Origin: Lachnospiraceae bacterium JLR.KK002
GTDB taxonomy: Bacteria > Bacillota > Clostridia > Lachnospirales > Lachnospiraceae
Direction of reading: 5' to 3'
Assembly: GCA_036941025.1 (NCBI GenBank)
Contig: JAYMNP010000001.1
Location: 3,764,001 to 3,828,000, forward strand
DNA length: 64,000 nucleotides
The notes beneath the pieces were generated by a model that searched no databases, was not told where the DNA came from, and worked only from the letters and a program-made list of their open reading frames with translations. The position numbers and the translations under genes were made by a program. Below, one piece after another: positions 1 to 7,383 of the stretch. Each line of letters starts with the position of its first letter. Within the stretch, counting starts at the first letter, position 1.

Positions 1-1104
1 CTGAGAAAAAACCGGGCCCAGGAAGATTACAGCCAGGCCGTTTCCCAGGGAGATGCGGATGTGGCCGCCGCAAAAGCAGCATTGGATGAGGCACAGCGGG
101 CGCTGGAAGACTTTTTAAACAATCCTGTGCCGGAAGCGGAAAAGGATAACTCCCAGGAAGATATGGAAGACAACCGGCAGCAGGATGGAAGCGGTTCCGA
201 GGATAAAGAGGATGGAGAAGGAGCAGAAAATCCAGGACAGCCACGGACAGATGAGGAAGATCAGGAGCCGGAGCCGGAACAGGATACGTCTCAGTGGGAA
301 TCAGAAAAAGCCCGTCTGGAACAGGCGGTATCGGAAGCGCAGGCCGCTTATGAATCGGCCCTTTCCTCGCGGGCAGAGCATGTGAAAACTGCAGCCAGGG
401 AGCTGGAGGACGCTTCTTTGCAGAAAGCTGCGGACAGTACCTCGAAACAGAATGAGATTACCCGGCAGCAGCAGGAACTGGCCCTGGATAAACTGCTGGC
501 CCTGCAGGAGGCGGAAGGGAAGATTACAGCTCCGGTTCGGGGCATGATAACAGATATTTCCATTGTCACCGGAGACTTTACCACAGAAGGAACCGCCATG
601 CGGCTTGCTGATACCTCCCAGGGCGGACGCCTTACGGTGTCCGTGGACAAATTCAACGAGGAATATGTCAGCAAGGGAAGTCCGGTTATTATTACCCCTT
701 CCGGCAGCAAAGAGAAACTCGGCGGTTATACCGTTACGGCCGTAACGGAAAACGAAGAAGATGACAGTCTGCTGGATGTGACTGTGGATTTACCGGAGGG
801 CGTGCTGGAAGCTGGCACAGCAGCAGAAGTGGAAATCACGCAGAAATCAGAAAATTACAGTACGGTACTGCCCGTTCAGGCGCTGCGGGAAGAAGAGAGA
901 GGATATTATGTGCTGGTGGTGCAGGAAGAACAGGGCGTGCTGGGCTCAGAACTGGTGGTGAGACGCCTGGACGTGAAGGTCAGGGATAAGAACAATGTCA
1001 AAGCGGCACTGGAGGACGGGGTTCTCACCGGAGACCAGGAAGTGGTCAGCGCATCCAGCCGGGCCCTGGAAGAAGGCAGCCGGGTCAGAAAGAAGGAATC
1101 CTGA
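1..1104 (+). CDS. Periplasmic adaptor (HlyD/RND-type) of an efflux system, 5' end cut by window
   Basis: The reading frame is open from base 1, so the true start lies upstream and only the C-terminal 367 residues are seen. The visible part begins in an alpha-helical hairpin that holds a very acidic, Glu/Asp-rich low-complexity spacer (about residues 45-100). It continues into a lipoyl/barrel-sandwich half (motif ITAPVRGMI) and a beta-barrel region. This order fits membrane-fusion proteins that link an inner-membrane transporter to the cell exterior. The stop overlaps the start of the next gene (TGATG), which implies translational coupling with a membrane protein. The family call is good; the substrate is unknown. 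The acidic insert in the hairpin is unusually long. Confidence 0.75.
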   Translation: MRKNRAQEDYSQAVSQGDADVAAAKAALDEAQRALEDFLNNPVPEAEKDNSQEDMEDNRQQDGSGSEDKEDGEGAENPGQPRTDEEDQEPEPEQDTSQWESEKARLEQAVSEAQAAYESALSSRAEHVKTAARELEDASLQKAADSTSKQNEITRQQQELALDKLLALQEAEGKITAPVRGMITDISIVTGDFTTEGTAMRLADTSQGGRLTVSVDKFNEEYVSKGSPVIITPSGSKEKLGGYTVTAVTENEEDDSLLDVTVDLPEGVLEAGTAAEVEITQKSENYSTVLPVQALREEERGYYVLVVQEEQGVLGSELVVRRLDVKVRDKNNVKAALEDGVLTGDQEVVSASSRALEEGSRVRKKES

Positions 1105-2291
1105 TGAGAAACAAAATCCGAACATACCTGCTTATGACAGCAGTTTCCGGAATAACCGGAGTGCTGCTGTACCTGTCAGCTCTGGGCCAGGGCAGTCTGC
1201 TCTCTGCCGGGGACAGTGTGAAATTTTATCTGAAACAGCCGGTAACCGTTGCGGAAGCCCTGGCAGCGGCAGAGCAGAATCAGCAGATAAAAGAAGAAGT
1301 GCAGCAGGGAAAAACAGAACAGGGGCAGCCTATGGATTTCTGTATCTGGGGCCGGCAGGAAGATGTGCCGGTGGCCAACGAAAATCTTTCCAGACAGGCA
1401 AAAGCAGACGTTGTCTTTCTCTGCGGCAATCCGGAGCTGCTGTTTGCAGATTCCCGGATTCCCGCACAGGAAGACACGGAAGGATGTCTGATAGATGAAA
1501 AAACAGCCTGGGAACTGTTCGGCAGCACTCAGGTGGCGGGAAAAGAAGTTACCTGCCAGAAAAAAAGTTATACAATAAGAAAGGTGATTGCAGGAGCGGA
1601 ACCGTTTATTGCCGTTCAGGTAAGCAGCCAGTCCGGGGCCGGGCAGAAAAAGGCCGCTCAGGAAGCGGAAATGGATGTGCCCGCAGCCCCTGCAGGAAGC
1701 AGCGGGGAGCAGGAGAACCGGATGAATCGGATGGAAGTAAGATTGCCGGAAGATACTTCTGTGGAAGATTTACAGCTTGTCTGTATGAGCCGGTACGGCT
1801 TCTCTCCGGAGGTTCTGGATATGGAACTGCTGGCGGGAATGGGAGGCGCCTGTCTGCTGCTGGCGCCTGTTACTTTCTGTATTTTTTTTGGCGGATATCT
1901 GTACCGTCTGTGCAGAAATCAGGAATCTGTGCCGGGAAAAGCCGGGGCGGCCGGGGCCTGTCTGGGGCTTGCAGTACTTTTATTGGCTTTCCTGAAACAT
2001 CAGGTGCACATACCCGACGCTTATATCCCCACACGCTGGTCTGAATTTTCCTTCTGGAGCAATCTGTGGAAAGATAAAACAGAAGGAATCAGACTGCTGA
2101 TGCAGATACCAAAATCAGGACTGGACAGCCGGTGGATGAAAGACTTTGTTCAGGCGGCAGCCTGCGGATTGCTGGCGGAGGGGCTGGTGGCAGCCTGCGG
2201 AATATTTTTCGGCAGGAAATACATTTCCAGGGCTGACACGCAGAAATATTCTCCGATAGAAAAACAGAAATATGAGCACTCACACCAGTGA
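1104..2291 (+). CDS. Membrane protein of an export system (MacB/FtsX-like permease partner)
   Basis: This 395-residue protein starts with one transmembrane helix (about residues 8-30). A large extracytoplasmic domain of roughly 200 residues follows, and three hydrophobic helices (about 240-265, 280-297 and 350-370) lie at the C-terminus. One N-terminal helix, a big outside domain and a C-terminal helix bundle is the plan of MacB/FtsX-like permeases. The sequence is diverged and no signature motif was recognised, so this is a topology-based call. Its ATG overlaps the adaptor stop codon, so the two probably form one complex. No ATPase gene is visible; it may lie upstream of the window. A terminator hairpin follows. 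Confidence 0.5.
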   Translation: MRNKIRTYLLMTAVSGITGVLLYLSALGQGSLLSAGDSVKFYLKQPVTVAEALAAAEQNQQIKEEVQQGKTEQGQPMDFCIWGRQEDVPVANENLSRQAKADVVFLCGNPELLFADSRIPAQEDTEGCLIDEKTAWELFGSTQVAGKEVTCQKKSYTIRKVIAGAEPFIAVQVSSQSGAGQKKAAQEAEMDVPAAPAGSSGEQENRMNRMEVRLPEDTSVEDLQLVCMSRYGFSPEVLDMELLAGMGGACLLLAPVTFCIFFGGYLYRLCRNQESVPGKAGAAGACLGLAVLLLAFLKHQVHIPDAYIPTRWSEFSFWSNLWKDKTEGIRLLMQIPKSGLDSRWMKDFVQAAACGLLAEGLVAACGIFFGRKYISRADTQKYSPIEKQKYEHSHQ

Positions 2292-2308
2292 AATAGCGCT
2301 GCAAAATG

Positions 2309-2354
2309 AAATCAGCCATAACTTTTCAATCAGGAAGGGTTCTGGCTGATTTTT
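2309..2354 (+). terminator. Rho-independent terminator after the efflux operon
   Basis: A 10-bp perfect stem (AAATCAGCCA pairing with TGGCTGATTT) is followed by a T-rich run. It sits 18 bases after the stop of the permease-like gene. Confidence 0.75.
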
Positions 2355-2469
2355 GTCTGACAATTAAATTGAATTCCGGGATAAGATTTGATATAATAAA
2401 CAAAGCGGCAATGGCTGTACAGAATCCCCTGGAATTTAAAATTCGGGGGAAGATAAGGAGGAGCACATC

Positions 2470-2826
2470 ATGGAATGTCTGTTTGTGGAATATCCCAAAT
2501 GCACCACCTGCCAGAAAGCGAAAAAATGGCTGGAAGAACGGCAGACTGCTTTTGCAGACCGTCATATTAAGGAGCAGAATCCCACTGCAGAGGAATTGAA
2601 AGAATGGCATGAGAGAAGCGGGCTGGACATCAAACGTTTTTTTAACACCAGTGGAATGGTGTATAAAGAAATGAAGTTAAAGGACCGCCTGCCTCAGATG
2701 ACCCTGGAGGAAAAATATGAGCTGCTTTCCACCGACGGAATGCTGGTGAAACGGCCCATACTGGTTACCGATAAGGGCGTCACCACAGGATTTAAACCGG
2801 AAGAATGGGAGAAATTGCTGGGATAA
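2470..2826 (+). CDS. ArsC/Spx-family thioredoxin-fold protein
   Basis: This 118-residue protein opens with a thioredoxin-fold strand and a CTTC (CxxC) motif at residues 11-14. It has the ArsC/Spx/YffB-type length and the late RPILVTDKG strand that supplies the cis-proline segment. Family members are glutaredoxin-like reductases or redox-sensing RNA polymerase regulators (Spx, MgsR). The sequence alone does not decide between these roles. The ATG follows a clear AAGGAGG site. The stop overlaps the start of the acylphosphatase gene, so the two are likely co-transcribed. Confidence 0.8.
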   Translation: MECLFVEYPKCTTCQKAKKWLEERQTAFADRHIKEQNPTAEELKEWHERSGLDIKRFFNTSGMVYKEMKLKDRLPQMTLEEKYELLSTDGMLVKRPILVTDKGVTTGFKPEEWEKLLG

Positions 2827-3101
2827 TGGGAATCATAAGAGAACATCTGATATTTACCGGAAGGGTGCAGGGCGTGGGCTTTCGGTTCAAGGCTCAGTAT
2901 CTGGCCAGACATTACGGGGTAACCGGCTGGATACGGAATCATTATGACGGGTCTGTGGAAGCTCAGATGCAGGGCCGGGAGGAAGAACTGGACAAAATCA
3001 TTCAGTCTCTGCAGCAGGATTCCTATATACGCATAGACTGGATTACCAGAAACCGCATAGAGACAGAGTCGGGGGAACGGAGTTTTTCCGTGAGACACTG
3101 A
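2826..3101 (+). CDS. acyP: Acylphosphatase
   Basis: This 91-residue protein hydrolyses the carboxyl-phosphate bond of acyl phosphates in the cytosol. It has both family signatures: GRVQGVGFR near the N-terminus, giving the phosphate-binding loop and catalytic Arg, and GWIRNHYDGSVE with the catalytic Asn. The chosen ATG overlaps the previous stop (TAATG) and gives the usual length. An in-frame ATG 21 bases upstream would add seven residues that the family lacks. It precedes a polyphosphate kinase-like gene. Confidence 0.9.
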   Translation: MGIIREHLIFTGRVQGVGFRFKAQYLARHYGVTGWIRNHYDGSVEAQMQGREEELDKIIQSLQQDSYIRIDWITRNRIETESGERSFSVRH

Positions 3102-3150
3102 TTGGAATCAGATTCCGGCAAAGGGGCCGGGATGAAAAGGAGGAGAAGTT

Positions 3151-4617
3151 ATGTTAAAGAACTGGAACAGGCCGGAGAAACCGGAGGAAGAAGAACTGGA
3201 GGAACGCCTCAGAGCGGCCAGAGCAAAACTGGGGGCGCAGCAGATGCTGATTAAGGAGCATAAACTGCCGGTATTTGTGTTATTTGAAGGATGGGGCACA
3301 GCGGGAAAGGGCAGTATCCTGGGAAAAATTATCCGTGACATTGACCCCAGATTTTTTAAAGTGGCAACCATGGACATCCCCACCGAGGAAGAAAAACGGA
3401 AACCATTTCTGTACCGCTATTTTGTGAAAATTCCGGAGGCAGGTAAATTCTGTTTTCTGGATTCCGGGTGGATGGATGAGGTAACCCGCGGCTGCCTGCA
3501 CGGAGAAATGAAAGAAAAGCAGTACAAAGAGAGGATTGACAGTGTAAAACGGTTTGAGCGCCAGCTGACGGACAACGGATACCTTGTTATGAAGTTCTTT
3601 TTCCATATCAGCCAGAAAGAACAGAAAAAGCGTTTGAAGGGACTGGAGAAGAATGAAACCACAAGCTGGCGTGTCAGCGAAAACGACGCCTGGCAGAACA
3701 AACATTACGATAAATGCCTGAAGGTTTACGACAGGTACTTAAACGATACCAACGCGTCCACCTCCCCCTGGTACATCGTAGACGCAAAGAGCAAGAAATG
3801 GGCTCAGTTACAGGTGCTGGAAACACTGGTCAGCGGAATTGAAACCGCATTGAAGAACAGCGCCATGGCGGTACCTCTTCTGCAGAATGTATTTCCCATG
3901 GAAAAGGTGCCGAAACTGTCTGAAATTACACTGGATAAGGTTCTGACAGACGAGGAATACAAACAGGAACTGGACGTGCTGCAGAACAGGCTGCGTATGC
4001 TGCACAATGAAATCTATCTGAAAAAGATTCCCGTGGTGATTGCCTACGAGGGCTGGGACGCAGCGGGAAAGGGCGGAAATATCAAGCGGATTACCGGAGC
4101 CCTTGACCCAAGAGGTTACGAGGTGCATCCCATTGCGAGCCCGGAACCCCATGAGAAGGCAAGGCATTATCTGTGGCGGTTCTGGAACCGTCTGCCAAAA
4201 ACAGGCCATGTGGCTGTTTTTGACCGTACCTGGTACGGAAGAGTCATGGTGGAACGTCTGGAAGGGTTCTGCAGTGAAAATGACTGGCAGCGGGCTTATA
4301 ACGAAATCAACGAATTTGAAAAAGAGCTGGCCGACTGGGGCGCAGTGATTATCAAATTCTGGGTACAGATTGACAAGGACGTCCAGCTTCAGCGTTTCAC
4401 CGACCGTCAGAACACTCCGGAAAAGCAGTGGAAAATTACGGAAGAAGACTGGCGGAACCGGGAAAAATGGGATTTGTATGAGACAGCGGTAAATGAGATG
4501 ATGAAAAAAACCAGCACTGCCTACGCACCCTGGCATGTACTGGAATCCAACGATAAAAAATATGCCAGAATTAAGGCATTGAAGATTGTAATTGAGGAAA
4601 TTGAGAAAGTCCTTTAA
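3151..4617 (+). CDS. pap: Tandem PPK2-family polyphosphate:AMP phosphotransferase
   Basis: This 488-residue cytosolic protein has two PPK2 (P-loop) domains in tandem, the architecture of class II PPK2 enzymes that make ADP from AMP and polyphosphate. Domain 1 (about residues 10-240) has Walker A GWGTAGKGS, but its lid/Walker B region reads LDSGWMDE, which is degenerate. Domain 2 (about 270-485) has GWDAAGKGG and an intact FDRTWYGRVMVER motif. As in known tandem enzymes, the second domain is probably catalytic and the first structural. A strong AAGGAGG site precedes the ATG. It may help recycle nucleotides in stationary phase or sporulation, which is inference. Confidence 0.85.
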   Translation: MLKNWNRPEKPEEEELEERLRAARAKLGAQQMLIKEHKLPVFVLFEGWGTAGKGSILGKIIRDIDPRFFKVATMDIPTEEEKRKPFLYRYFVKIPEAGKFCFLDSGWMDEVTRGCLHGEMKEKQYKERIDSVKRFERQLTDNGYLVMKFFFHISQKEQKKRLKGLEKNETTSWRVSENDAWQNKHYDKCLKVYDRYLNDTNASTSPWYIVDAKSKKWAQLQVLETLVSGIETALKNSAMAVPLLQNVFPMEKVPKLSEITLDKVLTDEEYKQELDVLQNRLRMLHNEIYLKKIPVVIAYEGWDAAGKGGNIKRITGALDPRGYEVHPIASPEPHEKARHYLWRFWNRLPKTGHVAVFDRTWYGRVMVERLEGFCSENDWQRAYNEINEFEKELADWGAVIIKFWVQIDKDVQLQRFTDRQNTPEKQWKITEEDWRNREKWDLYETAVNEMMKKTSTAYAPWHVLESNDKKYARIKALKIVIEEIEKVL

Positions 4618-4701
4618 AGCAAAAGGGCTGCCGTGGAAAAATAAAAATTCAGGTATAAAATGCCTCCGTTTACAGATAATAGTACCATAATCGCTGCCGC
4701 C

Positions 4702-4729
4702 GTATGGTATGGTTACCGCATCCCATACA
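4702..4729 (+). promoter_or_regulatory. Possible sigma-G-like promoter for spoVT
   Basis: GTATG (4702-4706), 17 bases, then CATACA (4724-4729) loosely fits the GHATR / CATNMTA boxes of forespore sigma factors; spoVT is a sigma-G gene in Bacillus. The same bases form an imperfect palindrome (CCGCC-GTATGG / CCATAC-AGGCGG), so an operator is an alternative. The -10 match is only partial. Confidence 0.3.
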
Positions 4730-4769
4730 GGCGGTATACGGATAAGATTTGTAAATGGAGGATTTTATT

Positions 4770-5315
4770 ATGAAAGCAACGGGAATTGTTCGAAGAATAG
4801 ATGATCTGGGGAGAGTGGTAGTGCCGAAAGAAATCCGCCGTACCCTGAGAATCCGGGAAGGCGATCCCCTGGAAATTTTTACGGACCGGGAAGGGGAAAT
4901 TATCCTGAAAAAATATTCTCCCATCGGGGAACTGGGCCAGTTTGCAGGCCTGTATGCGGAAAGCCTTGCCCAGACCAGCGGCTGCCTGGTATGCATTACT
5001 GACAAAGACCATGTTATTGCGGCTGCCGGAGCCGGAAAAAAAGAATTTGACGGAAAACCCATCAGTAAACAGCTTGAAAATGTAATTACAGACCGTGAGA
5101 CCTTTTATGCCCAGAAAGATGAAAAGGGCTTTGTGAAAATTACGCTGGACGACTCAGGGGAATTCCAGTCCCAGGTGGTGTCTACCATAATCTCAGAAGG
5201 AGACGCCATCGGCTCCGTGGTTATGTATAATAAAGAAGAAACCGGGATGGGTGAAACAGAGAGCAAGCTGGCAAGGGTGGCAGCGGGATTTCTCGGAAAA
5301 CAGATGGAGCAGTAG
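4770..5315 (+). CDS. spoVT: Stage V sporulation regulator SpoVT
   Basis: This 181-residue protein has an N-terminal AbrB/SpoVT swapped-hairpin DNA-binding domain (motif GIVRRIDDLGRVVVPKEIRR) and a C-terminal GAF-like sensing domain (about residues 55-180). SpoVT tunes late forespore gene expression in endospore formers, so its presence implies a sporulating organism. The start is placed at 4770 because the in-frame ATG at 4755 lies within the GGAGG ribosome site. It is convergent with the deacetylase gene that follows. Confidence 0.92.
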   Translation: MKATGIVRRIDDLGRVVVPKEIRRTLRIREGDPLEIFTDREGEIILKKYSPIGELGQFAGLYAESLAQTSGCLVCITDKDHVIAAAGAGKKEFDGKPISKQLENVITDRETFYAQKDEKGFVKITLDDSGEFQSQVVSTIISEGDAIGSVVMYNKEETGMGETESKLARVAAGFLGKQMEQ

Positions 5316-5368
5316 CTTTATCTGTTTTCCCGAAAGAAAATGGCCGCGTCCCCTTATCCGGCAAAGTT

Positions 5369-6370
5369 TTACTCAGATTTCCGATATTGTACCGGTTCCG
5401 AATTCTGATCCAGGGAACGGAACTCATAGCCTTTTTCAGAGAGGTTTTTCAGGACGGTGGGAAGGGCTGCCAGCGTGGCGTCTTTTCCGCGGCCGTCGTG
5501 CATCAGTACCACGGGATTATCCACATAACCCACGGTGGAGCAGATATTGTCGATGATATTTTCCGCAGTAGTCAGATTACTCCCGTCACCGGAGCTGACG
5601 TTCCAGTCATAATAGGTAAATCCCCGGCGCTCCATTTCCTTTATAATATTTTTCACTACATAGGAGGAGCCGTTGGTGCTGCCGCCGGGAAAACGGAACA
5701 GACAGGGAGAATAGCCGGTTTCCTCATATACCCAGTCGTATACCTTTTCATAATCAGCCAGAAAAGCGTCCACGGACCGGTAAATCTGATTGTAATTGTG
5801 GCTGTAGGAATGAAGGGCCAGGGTATGTCCCCGCTCCACGATTTCCGATAAATATTCCGCATACTCTTCATTATTTTTACCAACCACGAAGAAAGTCGCG
5901 TGAGCGTCGTATTTATCCAGTAAATCCAGTACTTTGGGAGTCAGAGCCGAAGGGCCGTCGTCAAAGGTCAGATAGACGTATTTCTGCCCGGACTGCACCG
6001 GCAGGTTATCTCTGTCAGCATACAGGTTGGGGCAGGGGTCGTTTTTGGAATTACTGCCGGTATAACGGTCATTCTCATCTCCGTCAGCAGTTTCATTCTC
6101 ATCTTCGCCAAAAGTCTGAATCTGATCATATAATTCCGCAATATAATCTTTCTGGCCTGCAATATATTTTTCACGGCTCTCCAGGCGGGCGGTACTGTCT
6201 TCCAGTTCCTCATTCAGCTCAGAGTTGTCTTCCTGCAGATGAAAGGCCTCTGTCTCCAGCTTTTGAAAGCGGCGGTCCAGCTTCTGGTACTGAAAGGCCA
6301 GAAATCCGCAGACACAGAGAAAAATAACAGCGCAGGTCACTGCAAAAATAACAGGCAATTTCTTTTTCAT
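5369..6370 (-). CDS. Membrane-anchored polysaccharide deacetylase (NodB domain)
   Basis: This 333-residue protein has an N-terminal transmembrane anchor (about residues 5-26), a coiled coil (about 28-85), an acidic linker and a NodB domain (about 130-325). Motifs present are TFDDGP (135-140, catalytic base and metal Asp), HSYSH (metal His pair), RFPGG, and a late LMHDGR. It likely removes N-acetyl groups from peptidoglycan or another surface glycan outside the membrane. The start at 6370 is preferred over 6376 because AGGAGA then has six-base spacing. The frame stays open further upstream but without ribosome sites. Confidence 0.85.
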   Translation of the reverse strand: MKKKLPVIFAVTCAVIFLCVCGFLAFQYQKLDRRFQKLETEAFHLQEDNSELNEELEDSTARLESREKYIAGQKDYIAELYDQIQTFGEDENETADGDENDRYTGSNSKNDPCPNLYADRDNLPVQSGQKYVYLTFDDGPSALTPKVLDLLDKYDAHATFFVVGKNNEEYAEYLSEIVERGHTLALHSYSHNYNQIYRSVDAFLADYEKVYDWVYEETGYSPCLFRFPGGSTNGSSYVVKNIIKEMERRGFTYYDWNVSSGDGSNLTTAENIIDNICSTVGYVDNPVVLMHDGRGKDATLAALPTVLKNLSEKGYEFRSLDQNSEPVQYRKSE

Positions 6371-6550
6371 ACGCATTCTCCTCTTTTGGAAACGGTTATC
6401 ATTACCATATTTACAGCAGCTCAGATACCTGCACTGTTGCAAATATTTGCCAGTATACACAAAAAAAGCCAGTACCACAATGGCCGTATGATTAAAAATT
6501 TTAACAGTATCCAGGGCAGGAAAAGTCCGTTTTCTCATTCCGGGAAAGTC

Positions 6551-6579
6551 TTGATTTTATTATCAAACTGTTCTAATAT
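6551..6579 (+). promoter_or_regulatory. Sigma-A promoter for the DUF308 gene
   Basis: TTGATT (6551-6556), a 17-base spacer and TAATAT (6574-6579) lie 45 bases before the ATG at 6624. Confidence 0.6.
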
Positions 6580-6623
6580 AAATTCATGGAATTATCCCAT
6601 CGGGAGAAAAAGGAGCGTGTAAC

Positions 6624-7265
6624 ATGAATGAGAAAAAGAAAAGTCTGTTCAGTACCGCAGTGGTGTCTCTGATAGCAGCCATATCCATTCTGGTGGCTGT
6701 GCTGATACTCTTTGTACCACAGATTGAGGTAAAGGATATCTGCTATTTTATCTGCGGATTCGTGGTAATCCTGGGAATTTACATGATTGTGCGGTATTTT
6801 ATGACAGGCGGTTACGAGAGACTTAACGAGTATGGATTTTCAGAAGGTGTGCTGTTTGTGCTGCTGGGAATCTGCGGGCTGGTCAGTGCGGAACGCATTG
6901 CAGTGTCATTTCTTACAGCCCTGGGACTTTTGCTGCTGCTGTCCGGCGTCATTAAGCTGCAGTATGCCCTGGATTTGAAATGCATGGAGGACCGGGCCTG
7001 GGCCGGATTTTTTGCGGTGACCATTGTGCTGCTGGGATTCAGCGTTTCGGTGATTCTGAACCCCTTTGAGGATATGGAATTTTATCAGAATTATACGGCG
7101 GCAATTTTACTGGTGGACGGAATCGTGGAAACTGGCAATATCGTGTATCTGAATTTACGCACCAGGACTTATCAGGAGCAGGGAACAGAAAAGAAAACGG
7201 ATGATTTTGAGGAACCGGAAGTATATGAGGGAGTGGTGGAATCCACGGAACATGAAGAAGGGTAA
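6624..7265 (+). CDS. DUF308/HdeD-like integral membrane protein
   Basis: This 213-residue protein has about six hydrophobic helices in paired hairpins (residues 8-170), matching the DUF308/HdeD-type membrane family. A charged, Glu-rich cytoplasmic tail follows. HdeD of E. coli is linked to acid resistance, but the role of Firmicute members is unknown. It has its own promoter and a separate one follows for nrdD, so it appears to be a single-gene unit. Confidence 0.7.
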   Translation: MNEKKKSLFSTAVVSLIAAISILVAVLILFVPQIEVKDICYFICGFVVILGIYMIVRYFMTGGYERLNEYGFSEGVLFVLLGICGLVSAERIAVSFLTALGLLLLLSGVIKLQYALDLKCMEDRAWAGFFAVTIVLLGFSVSVILNPFEDMEFYQNYTAAILLVDGIVETGNIVYLNLRTRTYQEQGTEKKTDDFEEPEVYEGVVESTEHEEG

Positions 7266-7289
7266 CGACAAAATCCTGCTTTTTTCATC

Positions 7290-7318
7290 TTGATTTTTTA
7301 TGCAGATAATACTATAAT
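7290..7318 (+). promoter_or_regulatory. Sigma-A promoter for nrdD-nrdG
   Basis: TTGATT (7290-7295), a 17-base spacer and a perfect TATAAT (7313-7318). Two NrdR-box-like sites lie immediately downstream. Confidence 0.75.
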
Positions 7319-7321
7319 AGA

Positions 7322-7368
7322 CAGGCATATATAGTGCTGGAGGAAATAAATAGTACCATATTTAGTGT
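7322..7368 (+). promoter_or_regulatory. Tandem NrdR boxes controlling nrdDG
   Basis: Two 16-base sites, 7322-7337 and 7353-7368, resemble the NrdR consensus acaCwATATaTwGtgt. By direct comparison box 1 matches 10 of 16 positions and box 2 matches 12 of 16. They start 31 bases apart, the three-helical-turn spacing typical of NrdR pairs. They cover the transcription start and early leader, so NrdR binding would repress transcription when dATP/ATP is high. Confidence 0.7.
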
Positions 7369-7383
7369 TTTGGAGGAAGCAGA

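Noticed and set aside
3808..4536. Minus-strand 242-codon frame opposite the PPK2 gene
   Set aside because: Shadow of the plus-strand gene, which has full motifs and a ribosome site.
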